Position numbers and translations under genes: made by a program. DNA of 64,000 nt from Streptomyces sp. ISL-100 (lineage in GTDB: Bacteria > Actinomycetota > Actinomycetes > Streptomycetales > Streptomycetaceae): NCBI RefSeq assembly GCF_018614615.1, contig NZ_JAGGOK010000071.1:1-64000 (forward strand), read 5' to 3'. The notes below the pieces were generated by a model, which did not search any database, was not told the origin of the DNA, and saw only the letters and a list, made by a program, of their open reading frames with translations. This document shows, one piece after another, positions 14,655 through 22,912 of this stretch (position 1 is its first letter; each line of letters opens with the position of its first letter).

Positions 14655-15772
14655 CCCGTGATCACTGCTGCGACGGTGGTGCCGGGCGGGAAGGCGCCGT
14701 CGGTGGCGAGGGTGGTCAGCCCGTACAGCATCTTGGCGACGTAGAGCCGCTCCACGGGCAGCCCGTGCCGGTCCTCGAAGTCCGCGGCGAATGCCTCGAG
14801 TTCCGGGGTGGTACGGGCGTATCCGCCGCAGTGGAAGCGGTCGTCCAGGGTCCAGGCGCCGACGGGGGCGCCGAAGGCGGCGTGCTGGAGCGCCCGTATC
14901 TCGTCACCGAGGAAGCCGCCCTTCAGCACCGGGAACCCGATGACGCGCTGCCCGGCCCCCAGGCCCGCCGCGAGCCCGGCGACAGTCCCGCCGGTCCCGG
15001 CGGCGACCCCGACGACATCGGCGACCCCGCGCAGCTCGCGCCCGAGCGCGACGCACCCCTGCACGGCGAGGGCGTTACTGCCCCCTTCGGGGACGACGTA
15101 GATGTCCCCCACCTCGCCCCTTCCCGCTGTGACATTTTGCGGCTCTGCCGCGTGGGGGCGCTGCCCCAGGCCCCACTCCTGAGCGGCAAATCCAGCCCGT
15201 CCAGGGGGTCCCTCCCATGCCCTTAAGGCTATGGGGGAGTTTGAGGACACGCCCGTAGGGCGTCCGTGTTGTCTGGGGGCTGGGGCTTGCCCCAGTTCGG
15301 GAAGGGGCGGGGTGGGGAAAAGACCCCGCGCAGCGGCAGCACTGGCCTGCGCCACGATCTCGGCCAGCACCTCCGGTTCCGCCTTCGCCCGGTACGTCGC
15401 CCGGTCCACGAAGTGCAGCCGCATGCCGTCCGCCACGCAGCGGGCGAGCGAGGGATTCAGGGGCCGGCCAGCCAGCTCGTCGCCCCGTACGACGCCGATC
15501 GTCGGGAAGCCCAGCAGCCGCCCGGCCGCAGCCGTAGCCCGCAGATGGTTCGAGTACGCGCCACCGAACGTCAGCACCGTACGCCCCGCCGCCGCCCACA
15601 GGTTCAGCTCCAGCTTGCGCCATTTGTTGCCCGGCAGGTCCGGGTGGATCAGATCGTCGCGCTTGAGCAGCAGCCGTACGCCGCGACGGGTGAAGCGCTC
15701 GTCCTCGGCCTGCCACAGCGGCGACGGCAGCCGCGGCCGCAGGCGGGAGAGGTCGAGCGCTTCGGGGGTCAT
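14633..15772 (-). CDS. PLP-dependent D-cysteine desulfhydrase/ACC-deaminase family protein with internal insertion
   Basis: Fold-type II PLP enzyme, likely breaking down D-cysteine or a similar amino acid. PLP Lys is in PGNKWRKLELN, the substrate loop is GGAYSNHLRATAAAG, and the phosphate loop is AAGTGGTVAGLAAGLG. The 379 residues exceed the usual 310 or so because about 70 residues between ASAAAARG and GEVGDIYVVPEGG are encoded by an interspersed repeat (15112-15326) that keeps the frame open. The insert sits next to the PEGGSN active-site strand, so activity may be damaged. The substrate is uncertain. Confidence 0.8.
   Translation of the reverse strand: MTPEALDLSRLRPRLPSPLWQAEDERFTRRGVRLLLKRDDLIHPDLPGNKWRKLELNLWAAAGRTVLTFGGAYSNHLRATAAAGRLLGFPTIGVVRGDELAGRPLNPSLARCVADGMRLHFVDRATYRAKAEPEVLAEIVAQASAAAARGLFPTPPLPELGQAPAPRQHGRPTGVSSNSPIALRAWEGPPGRAGFAAQEWGLGQRPHAAEPQNVTAGRGEVGDIYVVPEGGSNALAVQGCVALGRELRGVADVVGVAAGTGGTVAGLAAGLGAGQRVIGFPVLKGGFLGDEIRALQHAAFGAPVGAWTLDDRFHCGGYARTTPELEAFAADFEDRHGLPVERLYVAKMLYGLTTLATDGAFPPGTTVAAVITGQPGSAR
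15112..15326. repeat. Interspersed Streptomyces repeat inserted in coding sequence
   Basis: About 210 bp rich in short dyads, beginning GCCCCTTCCCGCTGTGACAT on the plus strand. The same 20-mer, with one following substitution, recurs at 48723-48742, and the GCCCCTTCCCG core also occurs at 45199-45209; those copies are intergenic. Here it adds about 70 codons to the PLP enzyme gene without a stop. Edges are approximate. Confidence 0.75.
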
Positions 15773-15794
15773 GCATTTATTGTCGACGCAGGCG

Positions 15795-16385
15795 TCACTT
15801 CAGGCGTTCGTGGATACGCGCGCGCATCGCGTTCATCGAGAAGCCACGGGGGTCTATCTTCCCCGGCTGCCATTCGAGGTGGCCGATCACGGAACGCGAG
15901 TTCCACCCGTGGTGCCGGCAGACCGCGGCCGCCGCCCGCTCGATCGCTTCGAGCTGCGCCTCGGGCCACGGGTCCTCGCCGTCGCCGAGATTCTCGCACT
16001 CGAAGCCGTAGAAGTGCCGGTTTCCGTCAGTGTTGGATTCGTTGTCGGGCGGCAGCGCCCTCTCCGCGATGACGGCGCGCAGTACGTCGTCGTCGCCCAG
16101 CCCCGCGTGGTTGGCGCGGCCGTACCCGACCAGATGGATGGAGCCGCTCTTGGCGATCACGCCGTGGCAGAGCGGACCGGGGAGTCCCGGATAGCCGTCG
16201 CGGCAGATACGGACGGTTTTGGAGGTGCCAGAGGTGACGGTGTGGTGGATCATCACGCCGTGCACAGGGCCCCAGGGGCCCTTGTGGTTGCGGTTGTGCG
16301 TACGCCAGTCGCCGACCTGGACGACTTTGATGCCCTCGTCTCTCAGTACGTCGAGGAATCTGCTCGCGGACATGGGTGAGGCCAT
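15795..16385 (-). CDS. N-acetylmuramoyl-L-alanine amidase (Amidase_2) or related peptidoglycan-recognition domain protein
   Basis: 196-residue Amidase_2-fold zinc enzyme. The zinc and active-site features are VHGVMIHHTVTSG, GRANHAGLGDDD and VIGHLEWQPGKIDP. The ATG at 16385 follows AAGGAGG at the right distance. No signal peptide is evident, so it may act inside the cell, in a lysis context, or leave by a non-classical route; phage-derived amidases look similar. It is divergent from the encapsulin gene, with about 250 bp of promoter region between them. Confidence 0.87.
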   Translation of the reverse strand: MASPMSASRFLDVLRDEGIKVVQVGDWRTHNRNHKGPWGPVHGVMIHHTVTSGTSKTVRICRDGYPGLPGPLCHGVIAKSGSIHLVGYGRANHAGLGDDDVLRAVIAERALPPDNESNTDGNRHFYGFECENLGDGEDPWPEAQLEAIERAAAAVCRHHGWNSRSVIGHLEWQPGKIDPRGFSMNAMRARIHERLK

Positions 16386-16634
16386 GGCCGCCTCCTTAGG
16401 TGAGTCGCGCATCATCTCGTACCGCTGCTTGTACCCGAACTCCGCTGCCACGACCACCTGTTCGGGTCGCGTGCGAGCCGATTCGGTCATCTTCCGCGCC
16501 GGCCCGTGGCCCTGAGGCCGTGCGACATGCCCCGCCTCCGGTGATCTAGTCACACTCGTTTGTGTAATGGCGCCCCGGCTCCCCCGACTGCAAGGGTTTT
16601 GACGCAAGGCAGCACATGATCGAGAGGGAGTCAG

Positions 16635-18047
16635 ATGTCGGTCGAGGCAGGTTCCGAGATCCGCGAAGAACAGGCACAACCGCAGCAGAGTCTCGGTACG
16701 GCCGCCGCGCGGAACTTGGCCACCACCACCAAGTCCGCCCCGCAGATGCAGGAGATCACCTCGCGGTGGCTGCTGCGGATGCTGCCGTGGGTCCAGGTCC
16801 AGGGCGGTACGTACCGGGTGAACCGCCGACTCAGTTACTCCGTGGGCGACGGGCGCGTGACGTTCGTACAGACCGGGGAGCGCGTCCAGGTCATCCCCAA
16901 CGAGCTGTGCGAACTGCCCGCGCTGCGCACCTTCGGCGACGACGCTGTCCTCAGCGAGCTGGCGCAGCGCTGCGCCCAGCGGGAGTACGCGGCCGGTGAA
17001 GTGCTGGCAACCGCTGGGGACGCTGCCGAAACGGTCTTCCTCCTGGCCCACGGCCGGATCGAGAAGGTCGGCGACGGCCCGTACGACGACGAGGCGGTGC
17101 TCGGCGTCCTCGCCGACGGGGCGTACCTCGGCGACCAGGCCCTCGTCGAGGAGAACGGCACCTGGGGGTACACGGCCCGCGCGCAGACCGCGTGCACCGT
17201 GCTGACCCTGTCGCGGCAGGACGTGCTGACGCTCGCCGACCGGGCGGAGTCGCTGCGCGACCACCTCGCGCGCGTACGTTCGCTGCCCCGCCAGCGCACC
17301 AACAAATACGGCGAGGCGCCCATCGACCTGTCCGCGGGCCACGTCGGCGAGGCCGTCGTCCCGCACACGTACGTCGACTACGACGCGGCGCCGCGCGAGT
17401 ACGAGCTGAGCGTCGCGCAGACCGTGCTGAAGGTCCACAGCCGGGTGGCGGATCTCTACAACCAGCCAATGAACCAGACCGAGCAGCAGTTGCGGCTCAC
17501 CGTCGAGGCGCTGCGCGAGCGCCAGGAGGACGAGCTCATCAACCACCGCGAGTTCGGGCTGCTCAACAACTGCGACTACGGGCAGCGCTTCCAGCCGCAC
17601 GACGGTGTGCCCAGCCCCGACGACATGGACGAGCTGCTGTCGCGGCGGCGCGGCTCCAAGCTCTTCCTCGCTCACCCGCGCGCCATCTCCGCCTTCGGGC
17701 GCGAGTGCAACAAGCGGGGTCTGTACCCGGAGAGCATCGAGATCGGCGGCAGCCGGGTGCCTTCCTGGCGCGGTGTCCCGATCTTCCCGTGCAACAAGAT
17801 CCCGGTGAGTGACGCCCGTACGACCTCGATCATCTGCATGCGTACGGGCGAGGCCGAGCAGGGCGTCGTCGGGCTCCAGCAGAGCGGCATCCCGGACGAG
17901 ATCGAGCCGAGCCTGTCGGTGCGCTTCATGGGCATCGACGAGCAGGCGATCATCCGCTACCTGGTCACGGCGTACTACTCGGCGGCTGTGCTGGTGCCGG
18001 ACGCGCTCGGTGTCCTGGAGAACGTCGAGATCGGCAGGTGGCGCTGA
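16635..18047 (+). CDS. Family 2B encapsulin shell protein with cyclic-nucleotide-binding-like domain (EshA type)
   Basis: 470-residue protein of the EshA family, now recognised as HK97-fold Family 2B encapsulins that self-assemble into protein nanocompartments. Order: disordered N-arm (1-25), HK97 segment with ITSRWLLRMLPWVQVQGGTY, an inserted CAP-like domain at about residues 99-215 (YLGDQALVEENGTW), then the remaining HK97 core (LYNQPMNQTEQQLRLTVEAL, LLNNCDYGQRFQPHDG, FLAHPRAISAFGRECN). Compared with CAP, the phosphate-contacting Glu, Arg and Ser are replaced by Asp167, Trp177 and Gly178. GAGGGAG supports the start. The next gene probably encodes its cargo. Confidence 0.92.
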   Translation: MSVEAGSEIREEQAQPQQSLGTAAARNLATTTKSAPQMQEITSRWLLRMLPWVQVQGGTYRVNRRLSYSVGDGRVTFVQTGERVQVIPNELCELPALRTFGDDAVLSELAQRCAQREYAAGEVLATAGDAAETVFLLAHGRIEKVGDGPYDDEAVLGVLADGAYLGDQALVEENGTWGYTARAQTACTVLTLSRQDVLTLADRAESLRDHLARVRSLPRQRTNKYGEAPIDLSAGHVGEAVVPHTYVDYDAAPREYELSVAQTVLKVHSRVADLYNQPMNQTEQQLRLTVEALRERQEDELINHREFGLLNNCDYGQRFQPHDGVPSPDDMDELLSRRRGSKLFLAHPRAISAFGRECNKRGLYPESIEIGGSRVPSWRGVPIFPCNKIPVSDARTTSIICMRTGEAEQGVVGLQQSGIPDEIEPSLSVRFMGIDEQAIIRYLVTAYYSAAVLVPDALGVLENVEIGRWR

Positions 18048-18125
18048 GCTGCCGGGCTCTCGCCAGGCGGGTCCGTGCCCCCGGCCGGAGGGCACCGTGC
18101 AAGCACAACCCTGGAGGAAGCGACC

Positions 18126-19175
18126 GTGACCATGACCAGAGCGGAAGCGGCCGCCACCGAGGGACACGAGGCGGTGGACCTCCTCGAACGGACCCGCAGC
18201 GTCGTCAACCCCCAACTGCGCACGGGCGTGGAGAGCCTGCCGGGGGCCATGCGGCGGATCGCGATGTACCACTTCGGCTGGGAACAGGCCGACGGCACCG
18301 CGGCCGCAGGACATGCGGGCAAGGCGATCAGGCCCGCCCTCGTCCTGGCCGCCACCCAGGCGCTCGGCGGGGACCCGGGCCTGGCTGTACGGGCGGCGGC
18401 CGCCGTGGAGCTCACGCACAATTTCACCCTGCTCCACGACGACGTCATCGACGAGGACGCGACCCGCAGGAACCGGCCCACCGCATGGGCGGTCTTCGGC
18501 GTACCGGACGCGATCGTCGCCGGGGACGCGATGTGCGCCCTCGCGCTGCGGCTGCTCGCCGAGGATCCGCACCCGGCAGCGGCCCGGGCGTCGGCGCGGC
18601 TCGCCGCCTGTGTCATCGAGCTGTGCGCGGGACAGCAGGCCGACTGTGAATTCGAACGGCGGGGGCCGCAGGAGGTGTCGCTGGACGAGTGTCTGACCAT
18701 GGCCGAGGCCAAGACCGGAGCCCTGCTCGGGTGCGCGTGCGCGCTCGGCGCGCTCTACGCGGGCGCGGACGACGAGGAGGTCGCGGCCATGGACGCCTTC
18801 GGGAGGGAGGCCGGCCTGGCCTTCCAGCTCATCGACGACCTGATCGGGATCTGGGGCGACCCTTCCCACACGGGCAAACCGGCGGGCGCCGACCTGGCGG
18901 CCCACAAGAAGTCCCTCCCGGTGGTGGCGGCGCTGAGCTCGGACACCGAGGCCGCGGCCGAGCTCGCCGGCCTGTATGCGGGACCGCTGGACGGGGCCGC
19001 CGTGCACCGCGCGGCCGACGCCGTCGACCGGGCGGGCGGCAGGGACTGGGCGCAGGGGCACGCGGCGGACCGGATGGCCCGGGCCGTGCACCATCTGTCG
19101 CGGGCGGTGCCCGACCTGGGGGCGGCGGGGGACCTGCTCTCGCTCGCCGAGTTCGTCACCCGCAGAACACGCTGA
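18126..19175 (+). CDS. Polyprenyl (isoprenyl) diphosphate synthase, probable encapsulin cargo
   Basis: Trans-prenyltransferase of 349 residues. The first Asp-rich motif is LLHDDVIDED (D105, D106, D109) and the second is LIDDLIGIWGD (D237, D238). Lys/Arg of GKAIRPALVL binds IPP. The start is GTG 18126 (GGAGGAAG 7 nt upstream) or ATG 18132. It lies 78 nt after the encapsulin gene on the same strand; Family 2B shells are known to enclose polyprenyl transferases or terpene cyclases. The N-terminal 30 residues (MTMTRAEAAATEGHEAV) are Ala/Glu-rich and could hold the loading segment. Product chain length is unknown. Confidence 0.9.
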   Translation: MTMTRAEAAATEGHEAVDLLERTRSVVNPQLRTGVESLPGAMRRIAMYHFGWEQADGTAAAGHAGKAIRPALVLAATQALGGDPGLAVRAAAAVELTHNFTLLHDDVIDEDATRRNRPTAWAVFGVPDAIVAGDAMCALALRLLAEDPHPAAARASARLAACVIELCAGQQADCEFERRGPQEVSLDECLTMAEAKTGALLGCACALGALYAGADDEEVAAMDAFGREAGLAFQLIDDLIGIWGDPSHTGKPAGADLAAHKKSLPVVAALSSDTEAAAELAGLYAGPLDGAAVHRAADAVDRAGGRDWAQGHAADRMARAVHHLSRAVPDLGAAGDLLSLAEFVTRRTR

Positions 19176-19193
19176 CCGGGGGAGCTGATGACG

Positions 19194-19225
19194 GCGGGCG
19201 CCCGGGAAAATCCGGGCGCCCGCCG
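19194..19225 (+). terminator. Terminator of encapsulin-polyprenyl synthase operon
   Basis: A perfect 13-bp stem (GGCGGGCGCCCGG and complement) around a loop of A-rich bases, about 20 nt after the synthase stop. It marks the end of the two-gene shell-cargo unit and separates it from the GNAT gene. Confidence 0.85.
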
Positions 19226-19304
19226 ACTCGCGTGGGGTCAACTCTAGGATCGATCACGTCAGTTCGGATGACAGATCCTGATCCTGGAGAGAAGAGGCCG
19301 GACC

Positions 19305-19919
19305 GTGGGCGTGGAGATACGACAGGCGGGGGAGAGCGATCGCGAGGCGCTCGTACGGCTGCTGGACGCGGCGTTCATGGACGACCCGGTGAGCAGCTGG
19401 GTCTTCCCCGACCGGGCCCACCGCGCCCGCGTGCACGGCACATTCCTCGGCGTCTTCCTCGACGTGGCCCTGAGCGAGGGACGGGTCGACGTAACCGAGG
19501 ACGGATCGGCCACGGCCCTGTGGCTCCAGGTGCCGGCCGGGCTGCCGGAGGAGGAGGACGACACGCCGGCACGGATGAGGGAGACCGCCGATCCGGACAA
19601 CGAACGCGCGGAGCTCGTCGGCCGGCTGACGGGCGAAGCGCATCCGCACGACCGGGCTCATGAGTATCTGCTGCTCATCGCCGTCTCCCCGGACCGCCAG
19701 GGCGAGGGGCTCGGCACGGCGCTGATCCAGCCGGTCCTCGACCGCTGCGACCGCGACGGCGTACCCGCCTACCTGGAGGCGAGCAGCGCGCGCAGCAGCA
19801 AGCTGTACGAGCGGCTCGGGTTTGCTTTCACCGGCCGTACGGTCGATCTGCCCGACGGGCCCCACATGTGGCCCATGTGGCGCGAGCCGAGTCTCATGCA
19901 GGCGGCAGCGAACGGCTGA
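19305..19919 (+). CDS. GNAT-family N-acetyltransferase
   Basis: 204-residue acetyltransferase. The acetyl-CoA loop is LIAVSPDRQGEGLGTALIQP (motif A, Q/RxxGxG/A), followed by SSKLYERLGFAFTGR (motif B). The start is GTG 19305; GTG 19311 also fits. A terminator lies between it and the encapsulin operon, so a functional tie to that operon is not shown. Its 3' end overlaps the converging TetR gene by 26 nt. The substrate is unknown. Confidence 0.87.
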   Translation: MGVEIRQAGESDREALVRLLDAAFMDDPVSSWVFPDRAHRARVHGTFLGVFLDVALSEGRVDVTEDGSATALWLQVPAGLPEEEDDTPARMRETADPDNERAELVGRLTGEAHPHDRAHEYLLLIAVSPDRQGEGLGTALIQPVLDRCDRDGVPAYLEASSARSSKLYERLGFAFTGRTVDLPDGPHMWPMWREPSLMQAAANG

Positions 19920-20469
19920 CCATCTTCTCGACCAGTGCGCCCAGTTCGTCCTCCGGGAGGATCCCGGGCAGGGTGAGGACTTCGAGCAGCAGGCCCGTCA
20001 TGGCGAGATACAGCACCAGCACGTCGTCGGCTTCGCCCGGCAGTCCCGCGTCGAGGTGGAAGCGGATGTTGGCGTCGAGCGTGGCGCGGACGGCGGCGGT
20101 GAGTTCCGCCCGCAGGGCCGGGCGGCGGGTGGCTTCCAGGCGTAGTTCGAGCATGGCGAGGTAGCTGGTGCGCTCGTCCGTCTGCCGCTGTACGAGCCAG
20201 TGCATCAGCTCGGTGACCAGCTCGCGGGAGGGGGCGGGGCGCATGGCCTCGGCGACCCGTGCCGGGTCGGGCGTCATCCGTACGTAGATGTGGCGCCCGG
20301 CCTGGGTGAGCAGATCGTCGCGTCCGGTGAAGTAGTTGGACGCGGTGCCGGCCGGGCAGCCGGCCTCGGCGTCGACGGCGCGGAACGTCAGCCCGCGCGC
20401 GCCTTCGCGTGCGAGCACCTCGATCGCGGCGTCGACCAGAGCGGTCCTTCGCTCGGGATTACGGGCCAT
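19894..20469 (-). CDS. TetR-family transcriptional regulator
   Basis: 191-residue regulator. The HTH is LTFRAVDAEAGCPAGTASNY with the conserved FTGRDDLL following; the C-terminal region resembles TetR_C proteins with LELRLEATRRPALRAEL. It is divergent from the RibD-like reductase gene, so autoregulation together with control of that gene is likely. A short dyad CCCCTTTTGAGAAAGGGGC lies just upstream of its start (20486-20504) and could be the operator. Confidence 0.88.
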   Translation of the reverse strand: MARNPERRTALVDAAIEVLAREGARGLTFRAVDAEAGCPAGTASNYFTGRDDLLTQAGRHIYVRMTPDPARVAEAMRPAPSRELVTELMHWLVQRQTDERTSYLAMLELRLEATRRPALRAELTAAVRATLDANIRFHLDAGLPGEADDVLVLYLAMTGLLLEVLTLPGILPEDELGALVEKMVSRSLPPA

Positions 20470-20599
20470 CGGACACTTCCCAACTCCCCTTTTGAGAAAG
20501 GGGCTTGCACAACCACTACAGGTGAAGCGCTATAGCCGTCGTGGTTGCGCGAGGGTGCATGATCCCCCGCCCCCCTTGTCTTCCAAGCAGAGGATCAGT

Positions 20600-21178
20600 T
20601 TGCGCAAGCTCACCTATTACGTCGGTATGTCCATCGACGGCTTCATCGCGGCGCCCGACGGCGCCGTCGAGTTCTATCCGCTGAGCGAGTCCTTCATGAA
20701 GGACTTCCTCATTGGCGAGTATCCGGACTGTCTTCCCACCCATGTGCGACAGCACCTGGGCGTGGACGCCCTGGAGAACAAGCACTTCGACACGATTCTC
20801 CAGGGGCGCGTCTCGTACGACGCGGCCCTGGAGCTCGGGATCACGAGCCCGTACAAACATCTGCGCCAGTACGTCGTGTCGCGCAGCGTCGACAAGTCGA
20901 TCGACCCCGATGTCGAGGTCATCTCCGGCGATGTCGCCGCCAAGGTCCGCGAACTCAAGCAGGAGGACGGCCTCGGCATCTACCTGGCGGGCGGGGCGAA
21001 TCTCGCGGGGCAGCTGCTGGAGGAGATCGACGAGCTGGTCGTCAAGGTCTACCCGATCGCGACCGGTTCGGGCGTCCCCGTGTTCTCCGCCGAGTTCGGC
21101 GTGTTCGACTTCATGCTCGAATCGAGCCGGACCTTCGACAACGGGACCATTGTCCTGACGTACAGCAAGAAGCGGTGA
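20600..21178 (+). CDS. RibD C-terminal/dihydrofolate-reductase-like family protein
   Basis: 192-residue NADPH-dependent reductase fold. The N-terminus LRKLTYYVGMSIDGFIAAPD is standard for the family, then TILQGRVSYDAALELG and IYLAGGANLAGQLLEEIDEL. The TTG at 20600 has AGAGGA about 5 nt upstream and matches the family N-terminus; ATG 20627 would cut off the first strand. Divergently paired with a TetR regulator. The substrate is unknown. Confidence 0.86.
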   Translation: MRKLTYYVGMSIDGFIAAPDGAVEFYPLSESFMKDFLIGEYPDCLPTHVRQHLGVDALENKHFDTILQGRVSYDAALELGITSPYKHLRQYVVSRSVDKSIDPDVEVISGDVAAKVRELKQEDGLGIYLAGGANLAGQLLEEIDELVVKVYPIATGSGVPVFSAEFGVFDFMLESSRTFDNGTIVLTYSKKR

Positions 21179-21226
21179 CCGAGGGACTGTTCGGGGCATG
21201 CGCCCGAACGGGCTAAAGTCCGGCCC

Positions 21227-21949
21227 ATGACAGGAGAGCCATGGGCCGGCTGGTACCGCGACCGCAAGGGTTCCGTCGCCGTCACCATCACGGCGGACGG
21301 GCAGCGGCTGCGCACCCGCATCAGGGGAGTCGACTTCGAGGGCGACAGCTTCGACGCGCTCGAACCGGTGGCCGGGCTGCCGTCCGAGGGCGGGGGGTTC
21401 GCGCTGTCGGGCGGATCGCTGTGCGACTGCGTACTCGAGTGGGACATCCCGATGCCGGTGTACGCCGACGGGCGGGTGCACCGGGCCACTTTGAGCTGCC
21501 TGCTCGCGCTCGGGAAGCCGCTTCACGGGGGTGCGATTGATCGCGAACACCTGTCGCTGACGCTGCACTTCGACGGGGCGGCGTACGAGTCGGAGCGGGC
21601 GGAGCACGACTTCGAGCACGCGCTGAAGGTGATTCAGCGGCGGCTGCCGGCCGGTGCGTATCTGCGGTCCTGCATCTCGTGCGCCTTCTCCGACTACCAC
21701 CCGGCGGGTGGCGGGCTGTTCGGCAATCTTGCCTGCTTCCGGGGTGCGAAGGACGAGTACCGGGCGGTCGAGGGCAAGGACGCGCTGCTCGGGCTGTGGG
21801 ACGTGCGGTCCGGGTTCGTGCAGGAGACGTGGGCGTGCGCGGACTTCGAGCGCCGGCCGGGGGAGGGGCCGGGGACGGGCTTTCGCGGTGCGTTTCCGTA
21901 TGTGCGGGAGGGGTCGGCGGACCCGGTGTCCGCGGAGGCGGTGGGCTAG
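21227..21949 (+). CDS. DUF6304-family protein of unknown function
   Basis: 240-residue cytosolic protein, no signal peptide or membrane segment. Distinctive sequence: WAGWYRDRKGSVAVTI at the N-terminus and a Cys-containing block YLRSCISCAFSDYHPAG near residue 145, where the two Cys could bind metal or form a disulfide. I recognise it only as a Streptomyces conserved family. The ATG lies 48 nt after the reductase gene, so co-transcription is possible. Confidence 0.72.
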   Translation: MTGEPWAGWYRDRKGSVAVTITADGQRLRTRIRGVDFEGDSFDALEPVAGLPSEGGGFALSGGSLCDCVLEWDIPMPVYADGRVHRATLSCLLALGKPLHGGAIDREHLSLTLHFDGAAYESERAEHDFEHALKVIQRRLPAGAYLRSCISCAFSDYHPAGGGLFGNLACFRGAKDEYRAVEGKDALLGLWDVRSGFVQETWACADFERRPGEGPGTGFRGAFPYVREGSADPVSAEAVG

Positions 21950-21988
21950 CCAGGCCCTGCGGGTCCGCTCTTCCCGTTCCAGCAGGAC

Positions 21989-22060
21989 GATGCCCCGTAC
22001 GCGCAAGACCGCTCCCCTTGTTGCCGGTTGGGGGGGGCGACTGCACGTGTACGGGGCATC
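21989..22060. terminator. Large bidirectional hairpin between DUF6304 and snapalysin genes
   Basis: Outer arms GATGCCCCGTAC (21989-22000) and GTACGGGGCATC (22049-22060) enclose a loop containing a second C-run/G-run stem. It separates two converging genes and probably stops both transcripts. Confidence 0.75.
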
Positions 22061-22081
22061 CGGGCATCCGGGAGGCGGGGG

Positions 22082-22717
22082 TCAGGAGGCCGGTGCGAAG
22101 CCGTTCTGCCAGAGCTGGTTGACGCGGTTGCGCTCGCGCTGGTCCGGGGTGGCGTTCTGGCAGGAGGTGCCGGGGCCGCCGCCGGACATCAGCTCGCTGC
22201 ACGGGCCCGAGTAGTGGTCGGGCAGGCCCAGCACGTGGCCGGTCTCGTGGGAGGTGACGCGGGTCGAGTTGTACTGCTGGTTCTGGCGGTAGTCGAGGAA
22301 GATGTAGCCGCTGCCGTGGCCGTCGGTGCTGGCGTACGAGCCGCGGGGGTCATTGCCCTCACGGTAGACGAAGTCCGGGTTCGAGCCTTCCTGGAGCTTC
22401 ACGTTGGTGACGGAGCTGTTCCAGATCTGGGTGCTCCTGGCTATCTGGGTGCGGAAGGTCGGCGCGTTCGCCGCGGAGTAGACGACGGTGACAGCCAGCG
22501 CGCCCGGGTTCGCGGCGCGTTTCTCGGCGACCGACTTCTTCACGGCGTCGAAGAAGGCCTTGTTGGCGGCGGCGTTCTCCTTGGACTTCTCGTACGAGAT
22601 GTATGAGTTGTGCGGGGCTGAAGGCGTCGCGGTCGCGGGTGCGGCGCCGAGCGTCGCGGCGGCGAGGCCGAGGCCGAGGGCGGTGGTGAGAAGGGTTCTG
22701 CGGTGTCGCGTGGTCAT
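22082..22717 (-). CDS. snpA: Snapalysin, secreted small neutral zinc metalloprotease
   Basis: Secreted M7 protease of 211 residues. A signal peptide (MTTRHRRTLLTTALGLGLAA, cleavage near ATATPSA) and short propeptide precede the metzincin zinc site HETGHVLGLPDHYSG, where an Asp replaces the third His as is typical of snapalysin, and the Met-turn ELMSGG. Two Cys (SGPCSEL, GTSCQNA) likely form the known disulfide. A divergent LysR gene 195 bp away encodes the usual activator. Confidence 0.94.
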   Translation of the reverse strand: MTTRHRRTLLTTALGLGLAAATLGAAPATATPSAPHNSYISYEKSKENAAANKAFFDAVKKSVAEKRAANPGALAVTVVYSAANAPTFRTQIARSTQIWNSSVTNVKLQEGSNPDFVYREGNDPRGSYASTDGHGSGYIFLDYRQNQQYNSTRVTSHETGHVLGLPDHYSGPCSELMSGGGPGTSCQNATPDQRERNRVNQLWQNGFAPAS

Positions 22718-22805
22718 GTGGGGGGCTCCTACTCGTTCCGTTCATGTCAAACGGCTGGGTAGGGAGAGTGTCCGGCGCGCGGACCGGCCGCGGATGATGT
22801 CAGCC

Positions 22806-22860
22806 GGTGATAGCGCGAGCGCATCACCTCGGCCAACTCGCCTTGAATCAGAGGTGATTC
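22806..22860. promoter_or_regulatory. LysR-type operator region between snapalysin and its activator
   Basis: Two dyads occur in the divergent promoter: GGTGAT-N11-ATCACC (22806-22828) and GAATCA-GAGG-TGATTC (22845-22860, perfect). The N11 spacing fits LysR-type T-N11-A boxes. They likely bind the adjacent SnpR-like activator. Confidence 0.65.
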
Positions 22861-22912
22861 CTGCGCTTATGGCGTCTGGTGTGGTCCCTGCGAACCGCCT
22901 TAGGGTCGGGGC

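Noticed and set aside
15795..19241. Single giant minus-strand frame from the amidase through the encapsulin region
   Set aside because: Only the first 590 bp correspond to a real amidase with its own RBS; the rest is antisense to the encapsulin and synthase genes.
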